Assembly (NCBI GenBank): GCA_029721435.1
Contig: CM056573.1
Location: forward strand, 48,768,501 to 48,832,500
Reading direction: 5' to 3'
Source of the DNA: Gymnothorax reevesii
Taxonomy: Eukaryota; Chordata; Actinopteri; Anguilliformes; Muraenidae
Length of the DNA: 64,000 nucleotides
The position numbers were made by a program, and so were the translations under genes. Shown here piece after piece: positions 44,666-55,739 of this stretch. The notes under the pieces were generated by a model. That model was given only the letters and a program-made list of their open reading frames with translations, had not been told where the DNA came from and searched no databases. The number at the start of each line of letters is the position of its first letter. Position 1 is the first letter of the stretch.

Positions 44666-45324
44666 TGGGACCCGGGCCAGGGGACAGCTGGTGAGTGGGC
44701 AGAGCCTGGAGGCGTGGAACACTTGGTGGATTCATGGAGGGAGAACAGCAGCCTCAGCCAGACAGCTACGGGGCTCAGGACCTTCTCGACAGTGTAGGGG
44801 CCAATGAACCGGGCCGCCAAATTCTTGGACTCTGCCAGGAAGGGGACATTCTTCGACGCGAGCCACACGCGCTGCCCGGGCCAGTAGCGTGGGCTTGATC
44901 TCCAAGCCTGATCCGCCTGGGTCTTCATCCGTGTCACAGCCCTACGCAAAGTCTTCCTGGTCTGGTTCCAGGTATGCCTGGCACATTGGATGTTGTCATT
45001 GACAGAGGGGACCTCTACCTCTTTCTCCTGGCACGGGAAAAGATGAGGTTTGTACCTGAAGGTGGCCTCAAAGGGCAAGACCCTGGTAGCAGCAGCTGGT
45101 AATGAGTTGTATCCATACTCCATCCAGGGGAGTTGCTGGCTCCAGCCCCTCTGGTTCTGATCGCACAGGCACCTCAGGGCTGTCTCCAGTTGTTGGTTGG
45201 CTCGCTCAATCTGGCCGTTGGTCTGGGGATGGTAACCAGATGACATTTTAACCTCAACTCCCAGGGACCGACAAAAAGCCCTCCAAACTTGAGATATAAA
45301 CTGTGGCCCTCTTTCCGACACCAC
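44666..45324 (-). pseudogene. Gypsy integrase core and C-terminal part
   Basis: Frame 45324-44656 starts at VSERGPQFISQVWRAF (second catalytic Asp replaced by Glu: the usual motif is VSDRGPQF). It continues with SGYHPQTNGQIERANQ (catalytic Glu) and a GPYTVEKVLSP module. The N-terminal integrase region with the zinc site and first Asp is missing. Confidence 0.88.
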
Positions 45325-45365
45325 CTCCGATGGGAGGAAAGGGAACGCCTCAGGTGAAGGTGCTT

Positions 45366-46670
45366 TGATGCGTATGTGTGCAGTCTATTGCTCCGATTAT
45401 GTTTGGCAGTCCAGCCAGTCCCTCTTTTTTTTTTTTTTTTAATTTGGCATCTCCAATCCCACCCGAATCTGGAATGCCCAATTGGGGAACTATGTACAAA
45501 GCTTGCTCGTATGCGACCCCTTGCTGCCAACTCAGGATAGTGAAGACAGTTCATGGCTCTCCTCCGAAGCACGTGCCTGTCAGCCACTGATTCTTTACAC
45601 TCATTGGTTGAATCTTCGCAAGTTCAGAACTAGGGCGGAGGATACCCGGACATGAACCAACCCGGAGTCTTCCTGACGAGCGCCCGTCTGGCCAACAGGA
45701 GGCGCTGGAGCAACGAACAAAGCTGATATTGAATACCTAAATCTGGCAGTCCCTTCCCAATTTGAAACCCTGTAGCGCGATAGCCAATTGTGCGCTACTC
45801 TGAAAAAGCTGCCGACCCCTGCCGGTGGGTACGACGGGCCTGGAACTCGCGACGTGGTGATCACCTCTGCACTGCAGAGCAATGCCTTAACCGTGTGAGC
45901 CACCCGGCAGCTCCAGTCCCTCTTAATTTGTACTTGTTCGACAGCAGTGTATGGGAATTTGACGTACCTGGGTGATAAACGGATGAGAGCTTTGATGACT
46001 AAGTGGAGTGCACGACTCGCAGAGGACTGGGACACACCTGATCTGTCTCCAATCTCCCTCTGAAAGGTTCCCGCAGCCAAAAATCCTAGGGTGGTGAGGG
46101 CCTGGACGTGTGGTGGAATTGGGTTTGATCAGCGTGTTTCTCTCTGGAGTTGTGGCTCTTGCAAGCTGCATATTTGCAGGAGCACAGTCCTTGGCAATCT
46201 AAATTGCGATGTCAGCCATTAATCTGTCTCCGCAAGGACATCTACACGCTCTCTTCCAAGAGCCTGATGCGCTAAGGCATCCAAAAGTAGCAAGTCAGCC
46301 ATGACACAACTGGTTACACTTCCCATTGACCTTGTTATATACAGAGTCAAATTAACCTTCAATTAGTGCATAATTTAAGTCAAAGAGAATAATGTCATCA
46401 TAATTATGGGGTATAATGTATATATTTATTTCTGATTGCTTCAAAGTAAATAAATATACAATCCATGAGTCAAGAAAACTTGATTCGAATTACAGCAGAC
46501 TATTTTACGTGACTCCTACGACAGGTCTGGATCACTCGTAAATTCTGTTCGTAGCTGAAAGAAAACTCAAAATACGAGAAAATTGGTGAATTTGGCAAGT
46601 TCTCTTAAATCACTCGTACGCACCTCTTAAGACCAAATCTGTTCGTACGAGTGGTTCTTGCATGAGGTCC
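45366..46670 (-). pseudogene. Harbinger (HARBI1-like) transposase relic
   Basis: Minus strand, about 46270-45925: pieces resembling the HARBI1-family start, then TFQREIGDRSGVSQSSASRA, LIRLSPRYVKFPYTAVEQVQIKRD. After a SINE insertion it continues at 45414-45366 with the GAIDCTH-IRIKAPS type segment holding the first DDE Asp, shifted in frame. The upstream part (46270-46670) has the CGTACGAGTGGTTCTTGCATGA type sequence of fish Harbinger elements. The remaining catalytic region is missing because gypsy sequence follows. Confidence 0.75.
45427..45912 (-). mobile_element. tRNA-derived SINE with target duplication
   Basis: On the minus strand it begins at 45912 with a tRNA-like head (GGGTGGCTCACACGGTTAAGG as A-box region, GAGTTCCAG as B-box region) and ends with a poly-A of about 16-18 bases at 45427-45442. 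CCAGTCCCTCTT is duplicated at 45415-45426 and 45913-45924. The 460-bp body is not assigned to a known family. The head could drive RNA polymerase III transcription. Confidence 0.85.
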
Positions 46671-46689
46671 ATTGTCTGGATGGGAGCAT

Positions 46690-46990
46690 ATTTTGTTGTA
46701 AAACCTTTATATACTTTTAAGCATTGATAGTGCCTTTCTAGATGTGTAAGCTTCACACACCATCAGCACTAATGCAACCCCATACCATCAGAGATGCAGG
46801 CTTTTGAACTGAACGCAGATAACAAGGTGGATAGTCTCTCTCCTCTTAAGTCTGCACAACACAGCGTCCATGGTTTCCGAAAATAATTTCAAATTTTGAT
46901 TAATTTGACTGCAGAACAGTTTTCCATTTTGCCTCAGACCACTGTAAATCAGCTTTGGCCCAGAGAAGGCGGCGGCATTTCTGGATCATG
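46690..46990 (-). mobile_element. Tc1-like transposase fragment
   Basis: Sequence similar to 40985-41195 and 33580-33780 (CACCATCAG..., CCCATACCATCAGAGATGC, GACTGCAGAACAG), that is, the central catalytic region of the transposase on the minus strand. No ends are present. Confidence 0.75.
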
Positions 46991-47456
46991 GTGCAATAAA
47001 GACTATTGTTCAATATGACCACATTTCATGAATCAGACCAACTGAAATTTCACTTTGATATCATTCACTGAAGGGTTTTTTCTAAAGCAGGGAACAGGCG
47101 TGGCGCACCCCCTTGTTTTGGCCGCGCGCCCCCTTACCAAAATGCCGATGTAGCGTTACAATCTTATTTCCTAACACACAGCCTTCCCGTACCTGATTTA
47201 TACCTGATTTTATATAACGGATTTTCGCTTACATCGGACAAAATTTCCAGTCCCGTCACAATGCATTCAAAAGCACTCGAGCTGGTTTGGACTAGGGGCC
47301 CGGGGGGGGCCCAAAGTGATGCAGATGCCGATGCCAATTGTGATGTCAGAGGGCCTCTATTCTGAAGGATCTTATGACTACTCACACTGTTATAGGGCAT
47401 ATCTGCAGAGAATCGAGAGAGATGGGTGATATGAATTGGGCGGGGGGGACAGGGAC
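46991..47456. other. Unassigned sequence before the minisatellite
   Basis: No recognised gene. GC content rises towards the tandem repeat. Confidence 0.4.
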
Positions 47457-47800
47457 GGCAATCAGAGGGCCCCTGGGCTATGGGGTACGGCAATCAGAGG
47501 GCCCCTGGGCCACGGGGGATGGCAATCAGAGGGCCCTGGGCTATGGGGTACAGCAATCAGAGGGCCCCTGGTCTATGGGGGACGGCAGTCAGAGGGCCCC
47601 TGGGCTATGAGGTACGGCAATCGGAGGGCCCCTTGGCCATGGGGGACGGCACTTAGAGGGCCCCTGAGCTACGGCGACGGCAGTCAGAGGGCCCCTGGGC
47701 TATGGGGTACGGCAGTCAGAGGGCCCCTGGGCTATGGGGTACGGTAGCTAGAAGGCCCCTGGGCTATGGGGGACAGCAGTCAGTGGGCCCCTGGGCTGGC
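47457..47800 (+). repeat. Minisatellite, 32-bp unit, about 10.7 copies
   Basis: The unit is GGCAATCAGAGGGCCCCTGG followed by GCTATGGGGTAC. Units vary by substitutions and two by one-base deletions. Unit endings alternate partly between GGGGTAC and GGGGGAC/GGGGGAT, hinting at a 64-bp higher-order unit. The frames read through it differ from copy to copy because 32 is not a multiple of 3, so they are not genes. Confidence 0.93.
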
Positions 47801-48047
47801 CCTGCTATAGTGCCTCTCATGAATACTCCTAAGGGAGCCCTAATGTTTACCAACTAGGGGTTCAGGGAAGTAGGGGGGAGTGGTTTCAGAGGGCCCTTTG
47901 ATTATGAAAGGGTCGCGAATTCTGGCTATGTGGGGGCCCTGGGGAGAGCCCTAATGGGAGAGCATACTGTTAAGAGAGCCCTCTGATTACAAATGTTCTT
48001 ACAAAGGGCCTCTGATTTACCAAGGGTTTTGAATGAAAGTCCTTTCA

Positions 48048-48101
48048 GTGAGCCCTAAGGCCCAGGATATGCTAGTGAGCCCTAAGGCCCAGGATATGCT
48101 A
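48048..48101 (+). repeat. 27-bp tandem duplication
   Basis: GTGAGCCCTAAGGCCCAGGA TATGCTA occurs twice in direct tandem (48048-48074, 48075-48101) without a difference. It continues the AGGGCCC/GAGCCCT-rich region after the minisatellite. Confidence 0.9.
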
Positions 48102-48176
48102 GCTGTGTGATTTAATTTATGTGCGCGACCACACATACTTGCAGCACAACGATCAGAGCACTATGCACGATACTTG

Positions 48177-48580
48177 TAGTGTTGCCAAAAACAAATCACC
48201 AAAAGTCGCTATTGGCTATCTGAAAAGTCGGTAGATTACGTCATGACGTTACTATGACGTCATAACGTCACACATGACTCACTGATCTCAAAAATGTGTC
48301 TACATGGCTGTTGACAATCCCAAAGGGTACAGTTTCGAGATCGGGGCTAATGTGCAGTGCTGCTTAACCATGAAATAAGCTTCTGGTGGCGGTGCAGAAC
48401 TGAAGTTACATTGAAAAACAATGATTTTGACACTCGAGAGATGTGTTTTTTTAAAGTCGCCAGATTCACCTTAAAAGCCGCTAAGTCGCTAGATGAGGTT
48501 TTAGTCACCAGAGAAGGCCAAAAGTCACTAAATCTAGCGACAAAGTCGCTAAATTAGTAACATTGGATACTGGCGGTATC
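48177..48580. repeat. hAT-like MITE with AGTCGCTA motifs
   Basis: Starts AGTGTTGCCAAAAACAAATC and ends with TAGCGACAAAGTCGCTAAAT, TAGTAACATTGG. This resembles the abundant fish element that begins AGTGTTGCCAACTTAGCGAC. Repeated GTCGCTA/TAGCGAC motifs lie at both ends. A TGACGTCAT (CRE-like) lies at about 48255-48265. No coding sequence. Confidence 0.55.
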
Positions 48581-49706
48581 ATGTAAGGAGCAGATAGCCA
48601 ACCGGGCTCTCATTAATATTTTCCACCATTGTTTGACTCAGGTGTGCTACCACGGGTAACATCGACATAAAATACGCATGGCAATGCATTCGGGCATAAA
48701 ATGTGCACACGGCAAGCATATCCTGGGCCTAACGCCTGGCCCCAGTAGACAGCTAGTAGAAGCTGGACCTATTTTATATGACAAGTGATTTCGCTCCCGC
48801 ACAGTATTGTGTGTACACAATACGACATGGTCCTTGGAGTGCATCGAAACTGTCATTGCGACACGTCCAAAAGTTCAGACATCTCTAACTCCATGCAAAT
48901 TTATCGCGCGCAGCGACCATATCGTGAAGCAAGTGTCCAATAACCAAGCTAGACTCAGGGGCAGGCTGTACAGTGGTCCAGTCACAATACACAGCAGATT
49001 CACGTGTCATTATAACCTATAGTTATCTTCGAGGAGAGTAGTAGACTGGTAGATATTCACCTTCAGAACACTGAGTTTCGCCCCGCTTCATTTTGCAGAT
49101 TTCGCTTCCATATGTCCCCACCGTAAAGGGGTGTACTGTACACACCAATGCCAACAAGGTGAAGTCCAAGTGAAAATCCAATATCGATACAACACTCCCA
49201 CATTACACTTGGCATTGCCTTTATCGAAACTCCTCACATGGCAGAAATTTTGGAACTTTAAGTGAAAATCCAATATTGTTACATCCATTTATCAAAACTC
49301 CTAACAACAGTCTTACTTTAAAACCTTTCCTAGACTATCAGATTTAGCATCCAACACCCTATTAAAAAGTGCATTGAGATTTACATTATATTATATTGTA
49401 TTTTATTGTATTATATTGCAATAATAGTGTAGCTTAAGACTTAAAGCCATTGTAAGGGCTATTGTATTTTCAGTGAATAAATTTGGAAGTCTAAGTGGAA
49501 TTCCAATATTGATTTTCCAATGGACTGAATGAAGGGGTGGAGACTTGGGCTCTCTCTATATATAGCCCCCTGCTTCACTACTCCTCACAACCTGACCTTT
49601 CAGCTTAACTTGCTTGCTTTTCAACCTGTGCAACCTGACTTGTTCAGCAGTTTAACATTCAACAGCCTTTTCAAAGGCTTATATCCATTTATATTATATT
49701 ATATTA
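48581..49706 (+). other. Probable 5' region of a hAT-type element, with TATA box
   Basis: The stretch contains related segments such as AAGTGAAAATCCAATAT (49170 and 49260) and ACATTACACTTGGCAT, which recurs at 57279-57294 next to the hAT coding relic on the other side of a nested insertion. A TATATATAG (about 49557) followed by GCTTCACTACTCCTCACAAC looks like a core promoter. I infer that this is the upstream part of the same element. Confidence 0.45.
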
Positions 49707-49982
49707 CAAACCCCAAAACCAGTGAAGTTGGCACGTTATGTAAATCGTAGATAAAAACAGAATACAATGATTTGCAAGTCCTTTTCAACTTATATTCAAT
49801 TGAATACACTGCACAACAAGATGTTTAATGTTCAAACTGAGAAACTTTATTTTTTTTTGCAAATAATCATTAACTTAGAATTTAAAGGCAGCAACACATT
49901 GCGAAAAAGTTGGCACAGGGGCCTTTTTACCACTGTGTTACATCGCCTTTCCTTTTAACGACACTCAGTAAACATTTGGGAA

Positions 49983-50255
49983 GTGATACCCAGACCAATA
50001 GTCGCGCGTTTTTCACATTTTAAATCAAAAATATCAGTACTTGAACGGGGGAGGGAGCTTAAAGGCACGGCCTTTTCTATGTACGAACAGTTCCCACCGG
50101 AGATATTAGAAAGAAGACGCGCGTTACTTCCTATAATGAAATTCAACAAAGCGCAAAACAATAAAGTGTGACTATCAGTAGATAAACTGTACATCAACAA
50201 CCAACTTTTTAGAGACTCCAAAATAACAACATGGCTCTAAAGCGGATGGAGGTTT
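49983..50255 (+). pseudogene. LINE ORF1 C-terminal end
   Basis: Reads RPIVARFSHFKSKISVLERG, then ELKGTAFSMYEQFPPEILER and RRALLPIMK, which fits the C-terminal domain of L1-type ORF1 proteins (RFL.FKDK..IL...R, .ISLF.DFSPE...RR). The N-terminal part is lost by 5' truncation. Confidence 0.7.
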
Positions 50256-51484
50256 TTTCATGAACTTATTTGGAGCGGTAGAATACCAGCAGTAAAACCC
50301 TAGTGAGAAGCCAGGGTCTACGGCTGGAAACTCCAGTGCTGGATCTCACCAAATTCCAAATCGAGATTGCATTGACGTAAAGTGACAATGCATGGACGGA
50401 AAGCAATAGTGGAAAGACAATGGAGAGGATATGACCGCTGACATTGTTTGCATTGTTATTATTCTATTTTTTTTTTTCTTCCTTCTCTTGGTGTCATTGC
50501 TGTTCTGTTGTGTCTGTTGTCATTTTTACAATTCTCAAGTTTTCACAGTTGTATTCTTTCAGATCTTATTATTTCACTCACAATTATGTGTGTATGCAAA
50601 CATGTATATGGCACTGCATGTGCAGATGTATACATGGATGGGTATATTTGTATGTATGTAGATGTATATGCGTGCATGTATATATAAATGTATATACATG
50701 TGTGTATGTGTATGTACAAGGTATCTGTATATCTATTTAGGTATGCAAATGTATATGTCTTTATAGCTATTGGTGTATGTAGATTGCTCTATGTGTCTAT
50801 TTGTTTATGTATCACTATCTGTATGCATGTCTATATGTATGTATCTGTGTGTTTGTTGGTCTGTATACATAGGGGTATGTATGTATGTGTAGGTATGTTT
50901 GCCTATATGTGTATGTAGGTATGCATATGTGTGCGGGCATGCATGTGGTGTGCATACGTATAGACGTGAGGTATGTGTGTGTATCTATTTATTTGTACAT
51001 GCTTATGTGTGTATGCTGATAAATTTATCCATGGGGGTATATTACGACCTCACTGCATCATAACTGTTTGTACGGTATGTGACAGAAGATGTAGTTTGTG
51101 AAAAATGCGTTCTAAAAGAATGTTGATGTCATTGAAGAGCATGCATCTGGATTATCAACGAAAACAATGCTTAACTTAGCAGCAGGATACAAGTTTGTGG
51201 GATGGTGTTGAGAGATGTCTCAGGTTGAATGAAGTGTCTGTTGAAATGGGGGAAGTGTAGGGAAGGAAGGCAGGGTGGGGGGTCAGAGGTAGACTGTATA
51301 TCACTGCATATTTGGGAAGGGAAGACACTGGGAAGTGGAAGGGAAGTGGAGGGACAGTGCATAATTAGTGTCAGACTTAACTGTTGTCATATTCTGCTTT
51401 ATATGATTACATTGCCCTGGTTGACGCTTTGGATCAAAGAAGATGTTAAATACAAATCTTTAAACCAAATATGGTTGTTGGAGA
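50256..51484 (+). repeat. ORF1-ORF2 spacer with (TATG)n-like microsatellite
   Basis: About 50590-51020 consists of degenerate TATG/TGTA repeats (ATGTATGTAGATGTATATGC and so on). The remaining spacer is non-coding. The frames here (50444-50918) are Tyr/Val/Cys-rich translations of the repeat and not genes. Confidence 0.8.
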
Positions 51485-54400
51485 ACTGAGGATAGCCAGC
51501 TATAACTGTGATGGTCTTGCAGACCATAAAAAATGACAAACGATTTTCACTTGGCTCAAAGATAAAGGTTACGATATTCTTTGTTTGCAAGAGACGCATT
51601 CCATACCTGCAGATGAAGCAGTCTGGGAGCAAGAATGGGGGGGGGCAATCTATTTTTCCCACGGTACAAAAAGCTCAAAAGGTGTAATGACACTCCTCCA
51701 TAACAACCTGAACATTAAAATAACACTTTCTCTCACTGATCCACTGGGAAGATGGACCATCTTAACAGTATTAATTGATGGCAAATATTTTACCATTATT
51801 AACATATATGGTCCAAATAATGATGACACAAACTTCTTTGAGATTATCCTTAATAATCTATCAGGTTTGCAAGAGACAAGCGACGTCTTTATCATGGTAG
51901 GAGACTACAATACCGTATTAAACCCTGCTTTAGATCGGAAAGGTAATCATAACACAAATTATCACCCACATGCTTTTAAAGGAATTTCAGGTATTATGGA
52001 TGCCATGGACCTTGTAGATATCTGGAGACTCAGAAATCCAGATCTACGCAGGTATACCGGGAGGAGACAGAATCAAGCTAGTCGTATTGACTATTTCCTG
52101 ATCTCTTTCTCTTTGGTTGCAAAAGTTAAAACCGCATTAATGGAAGACAAAATAAGATCCGATCACCAACTGATAGGGCTGCACCTATCACTCACCAATT
52201 TCCCTAGAGGCCGAGGATACTGGAAATTTAATCAGAGTCTTTTAATGGATAATACTTTTATAACCAAAACAAAAGTTTTCATTACAGACTTCTTCTCAAA
52301 TAATATAGGTTCAGCAGATCCTCTTATTGTGTGGGATACATTCAAATGTGCCTTTAGAGGGCATGCAATACAATACTCTTCCTTCAAACAAAAGCAGTTT
52401 AGGGCAAAAGAGAAAAATCTAGCAAAAGAAATTGAAAAACTTACACGAGATAATGATAACTCTGTTATTATATCTAATGATATGTTGAACATCTTGGAAG
52501 AAAAACAGAATGAACTTGAAGAACTTTTTCAAGAAAGATCAATTAATATATATTTAAAAAATAAAGCTAAATGGATGGAAAAAGGTGAAAAATGCAACAA
52601 ACATTTTTTAAATCTTCAATATAGAAATGCATCTAAAAAGAACATACAAAAACTACTCACAAATAAGGGTGAAACTCTAGTGACCCCAACAGACATATTA
52701 AAAGAAGAAGAAAAATATTTTACGGAACTGTTTTCTTTTCAGACTCCGCCACTGCCTCTAAATGATGCCCACTGCAAAGACTTTTTTCCAGAAAACCATG
52801 TTAAGCTTTCAGACATGCAAAGAGAGTCCTGTGAAGGCCTAATATCTGCAGACGAGCTTAGGCAGGTAATTAAGTCATTTCAGCCGGGGAAAACACCTGG
52901 CCTCGATGGCATACCAATTGAGGTGTATCAGATTTTTTATGATCAAATTAAAGAACCACTACTTACATGTTTTAACTACTCATATGATAAGGGTGTACTG
53001 TCTGAGACCCAACAAAGTGGCCTGATTTCACTGCTATTAAAACAAGAAAGTAGTGGCTAATATAAAGACCCAGTTTATTTAAAAAACTGGAGACCTCTTA
53101 CACTACAGTGTTGTGATGCCAAAATACTAGCAAAATGTCTTGCCTATCGCATTAAGAATGTTTTATCTGATATTGTTCACAATGACCAGTCTGGATTTCT
53201 ACAGGGTCGAAATATTGGGGACAATATTAGGCAGCTACTGCAAATTATAGAGAACTATGAAATATCAAAAAAAGACGGTTTAATTTTCGTTGCAGATTTC
53301 GAAAAAGCCTTTGATAAGGTTCGTCTGGATTTTATTTATAAATGCCTTGAATATTTTAACTTTGGTGACTCTCTCATAAAATGGGTTAAAGTTATGTACA
53401 ACAACCTAACATGTAAAATTATAAATCATGGTCATATTTCAGGTGATATTTCACTGTCAAGGGGAGTAAAACAGGGTTGTCCTTTATCACCTTATTTGTT
53501 TATAATGGCAATTGAAATACTTGCTATGAAGATTAGATCAAATAAAAATAACAAAGGCTTAGAAATCCAGGGGCTGCATACAAAGGTTTCTATGTATGCA
53601 GTTGATACTACCATTCTGTTGACACCTCAGTCCTTATCCTTACAAAGCCAACACAGGACCTGGATTGTTTTTCCTGCTTGTCAGGCTTGAAGCCAAATTA
53701 TGACAAATGCACAATACTTAGGATCGGTTCTCTGAAAAACACAACATTTACCTTACAGTGTAATTTACCCATAAAGTGAAAGAATGGATCAGTTGATATT
53801 CTTGGCATCCATGTTCCTGAAAACATGGATAATCTCTCAGAAGTTAACTTCAATAAAAAACTTGATAAAATAGATAAAATTCTGCAGCCATGGGGAGGGA
53901 AATATTTAACACTTTATGGTAAAATCACCTTGATTAATTCCTTAGTGGTGTCTCAATTTCCATACTTGTTTATGACATTATCTTCACCAAGTGAATAATT
54001 TTTCAAACAATATGAGAAAAAAATCTTCAAATTTATATGGAGTGGTAAACCAGATAAAGTTAAGCGTGTGTACCTTTACAATGAATATGAATCAGGTGGC
54101 CTAAAACTGTTAAATTTAAGAGCTTTGAATCTCTCACTCAAAGCCTCCCTGATTCCAAAGTTTTTTAAAAACCCTGGATGGTTCTCCCGGAGACTATTAG
54201 ACAATGTACACCCGATTTTTAAAAAGGGACTGTTTCCCTTTCTACAGATTAAATGCCCCCAGTTCTCACAATTCAATAAGGAACTGGCCGTCAATCTTTC
54301 CCCATTTTTAATGGAAGCCATACAAAGTTGGCTACAATTTCAATTCTATCCTCCAGAAAATACAGAGGAAATTTTGTAACAAATCATATGGTTCAATTCT

Positions 54401-55282
54401 AACATCTTGATTGGTAAGAAGTTAATTTTTTGGAAAAATATGTTTGATTCTGGCATTATTTTTATAAATGATCTTGTAAATAATGAAGGTAAATTAATGT
54501 CATACGAAGAGTTAATTGACATTTATGGCAAGGTTTGCCCTCTACAAAAGTTCAACCAACTGGTTGCCGCCATACCGCTAAAATGGAAAAGAAGAATTGT
54601 TCGAGGAAGTAACAAGGAGCTTGTCTGTCGACCATTTATGAAAAACTTTCAGTGGATTGAAAAAACCAGCATAAATGGAATGATATACAAGTTTCACCTT
54701 GAATCAAGAAACCTGAGAGCTAATCCTCACAATATTTTAGATTCTTGGGAGTATATACTAGATTTCACAATTCCATGGAACCAGGTCTTCAATTTAATTT
54801 ACAAAACAACTATAGATTCGTCAATTAGATTTTTTCAGTTTAAATTGATATATACATTTTTGGCCTCTCAAAAGATGCTTCATATTTGGGGAATTGAGGA
54901 GTCCAACTTGTGTAGATTTTGTGGCGAAGAGGTTGTTGAGTCAGTGGAACATTTATTTTGGTACTGCCCCTGTGTAGGTCTGTTTTGGACAGGGGTTCAG
55001 AGGTGGCTGGCTTTATATTCAAGTAATTTTACACTGGACTTGCCCACCATTCTTCTGGGCAGTCTAAAAAATGACTGCGGAAAAATAGTCAATATTTTAA
55101 TACTTCTTGGCAAAATTTTCATTTTTAAATCAAAATCTGTGGACGCTCTGAGGATAGAGAGATTCAAAATCTTTGTAAAACATCACAGTAAAATTGAATG
55201 TATAATGGCACAAGAGAACAGTAGGTTAAGTGTGTATAAGGATAGATGGAGGGCGCTGAGAGTGGCAGAAGGATGGGAATGA
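51485..55282 (+). pseudogene. LINE ORF2: endonuclease and reverse transcriptase
   Basis: Endonuclease at about 51485-52200: LRIASYNCDGLADHKK, CLQETHS, FIMVGDYNTVLN, SRIDYFLIS, RSDHQLIGLHLS. RT at about 52840-53700: PGKTPGLDGIPIEVY, NWRPLTLQCCDAKILAKCLA, DQSGFLQGRNIGDNIR, FVADFEKAFDKV, GVKQGCPLSPYLFIMAIE. A distal C-x2-C...H...C region (CRFCGEEVVESVEHLFWYC) lies at about 54913-54970. Premature stops include 51534 and 53058, with further frame breaks near 53650-54070 and at 54377. The catalytic YADD box is YAVD (53595-53606). Non-functional but little decayed. Confidence 0.93.
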
Positions 55283-55721
55283 AAATAAGTAATTGTATGA
55301 GTACATTAATATATGATATGTTGTATGACTATATTTGCTAAAGCATGTATCTTATGTATGTGTGTGTGTCTAGGTACGTTTATGTATGTATATATATATA
55401 TCTATATGCTTTATGTATGTATGTGTATGTATGTATATGTATATATGTATGCATATGTTTATGTATACATATATATAATTAGGATTAATGTAGGTATTGT
55501 GTAGGAATGTTCTTTATTTTCACTTCAATTTACTCATCTTTGTGTATGTTTACATTCTAATTTATGTCATTGTCCTTTCACTATCATCTGTAAATATGGG
55601 TTTAGGGTGTTGTGATGGGAGTAAAAGGGTGGGTGTGGGGTCTTTGAGAAATTTACTGTAATTGATTAAATTCAGGAGGCCCCCAAAATGGGGGGGGGGG
55701 TGGTGGAGGGATTTAAAAAAA
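55283..55721 (+). repeat. LINE 3' UTR with second TATG microsatellite
   Basis: About 55345-55480 is a run of GTATGTATATATATA-like repeats, then unique sequence, a G run (55690-55700) and a short A tail before the target duplication. Confidence 0.75.
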
Positions 55722-55739
55722 AAACATTTGGGAACTGAG

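Larger units (their letters stand above)
42839..45365 (-). mobile_element. Ty3/gypsy retrotransposon, 3' half (chromovirus type)
   Basis: Minus-strand order is integrase core, GPY module, chromodomain, polypurine tract, 3' LTR. The gag, protease and RT parts are absent: at about 45365 the sequence switches to Harbinger transposase. A 1084-bp DNA element interrupts it between integrase and chromodomain. Confidence 0.85.
49983..55721 (+). mobile_element. L1-like LINE with 13-bp target duplication
   Basis: AAACATTTGGGAA is duplicated at 49970-49982 and 55722-55734, exactly framing 5739 bp. It starts inside ORF1, so it is 5'-truncated. Then come a spacer with a TATG microsatellite, ORF2 (endonuclease, RT, Cys/His tail), another TATG microsatellite and an A-rich end. 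This is a textbook retrotransposition copy inside a Tc1 element. Clade: L1/Tx1-like from the RT motifs. Confidence 0.93.

Noticed and set aside
47374..47747. Gly/Arg/Pro-rich frames over the minisatellite
   Set aside because: Translation of a 32-bp repeat. Every frame shifts from unit to unit, with no start context or homologue.
47457..47800. CRISPR-like array
   Set aside because: Units are contiguous without unique spacers, in a vertebrate genome. This is a minisatellite.
50431..50918. Tyr/Cys/Val-rich proteins in the LINE spacer
   Set aside because: Translations of a TATG microsatellite.
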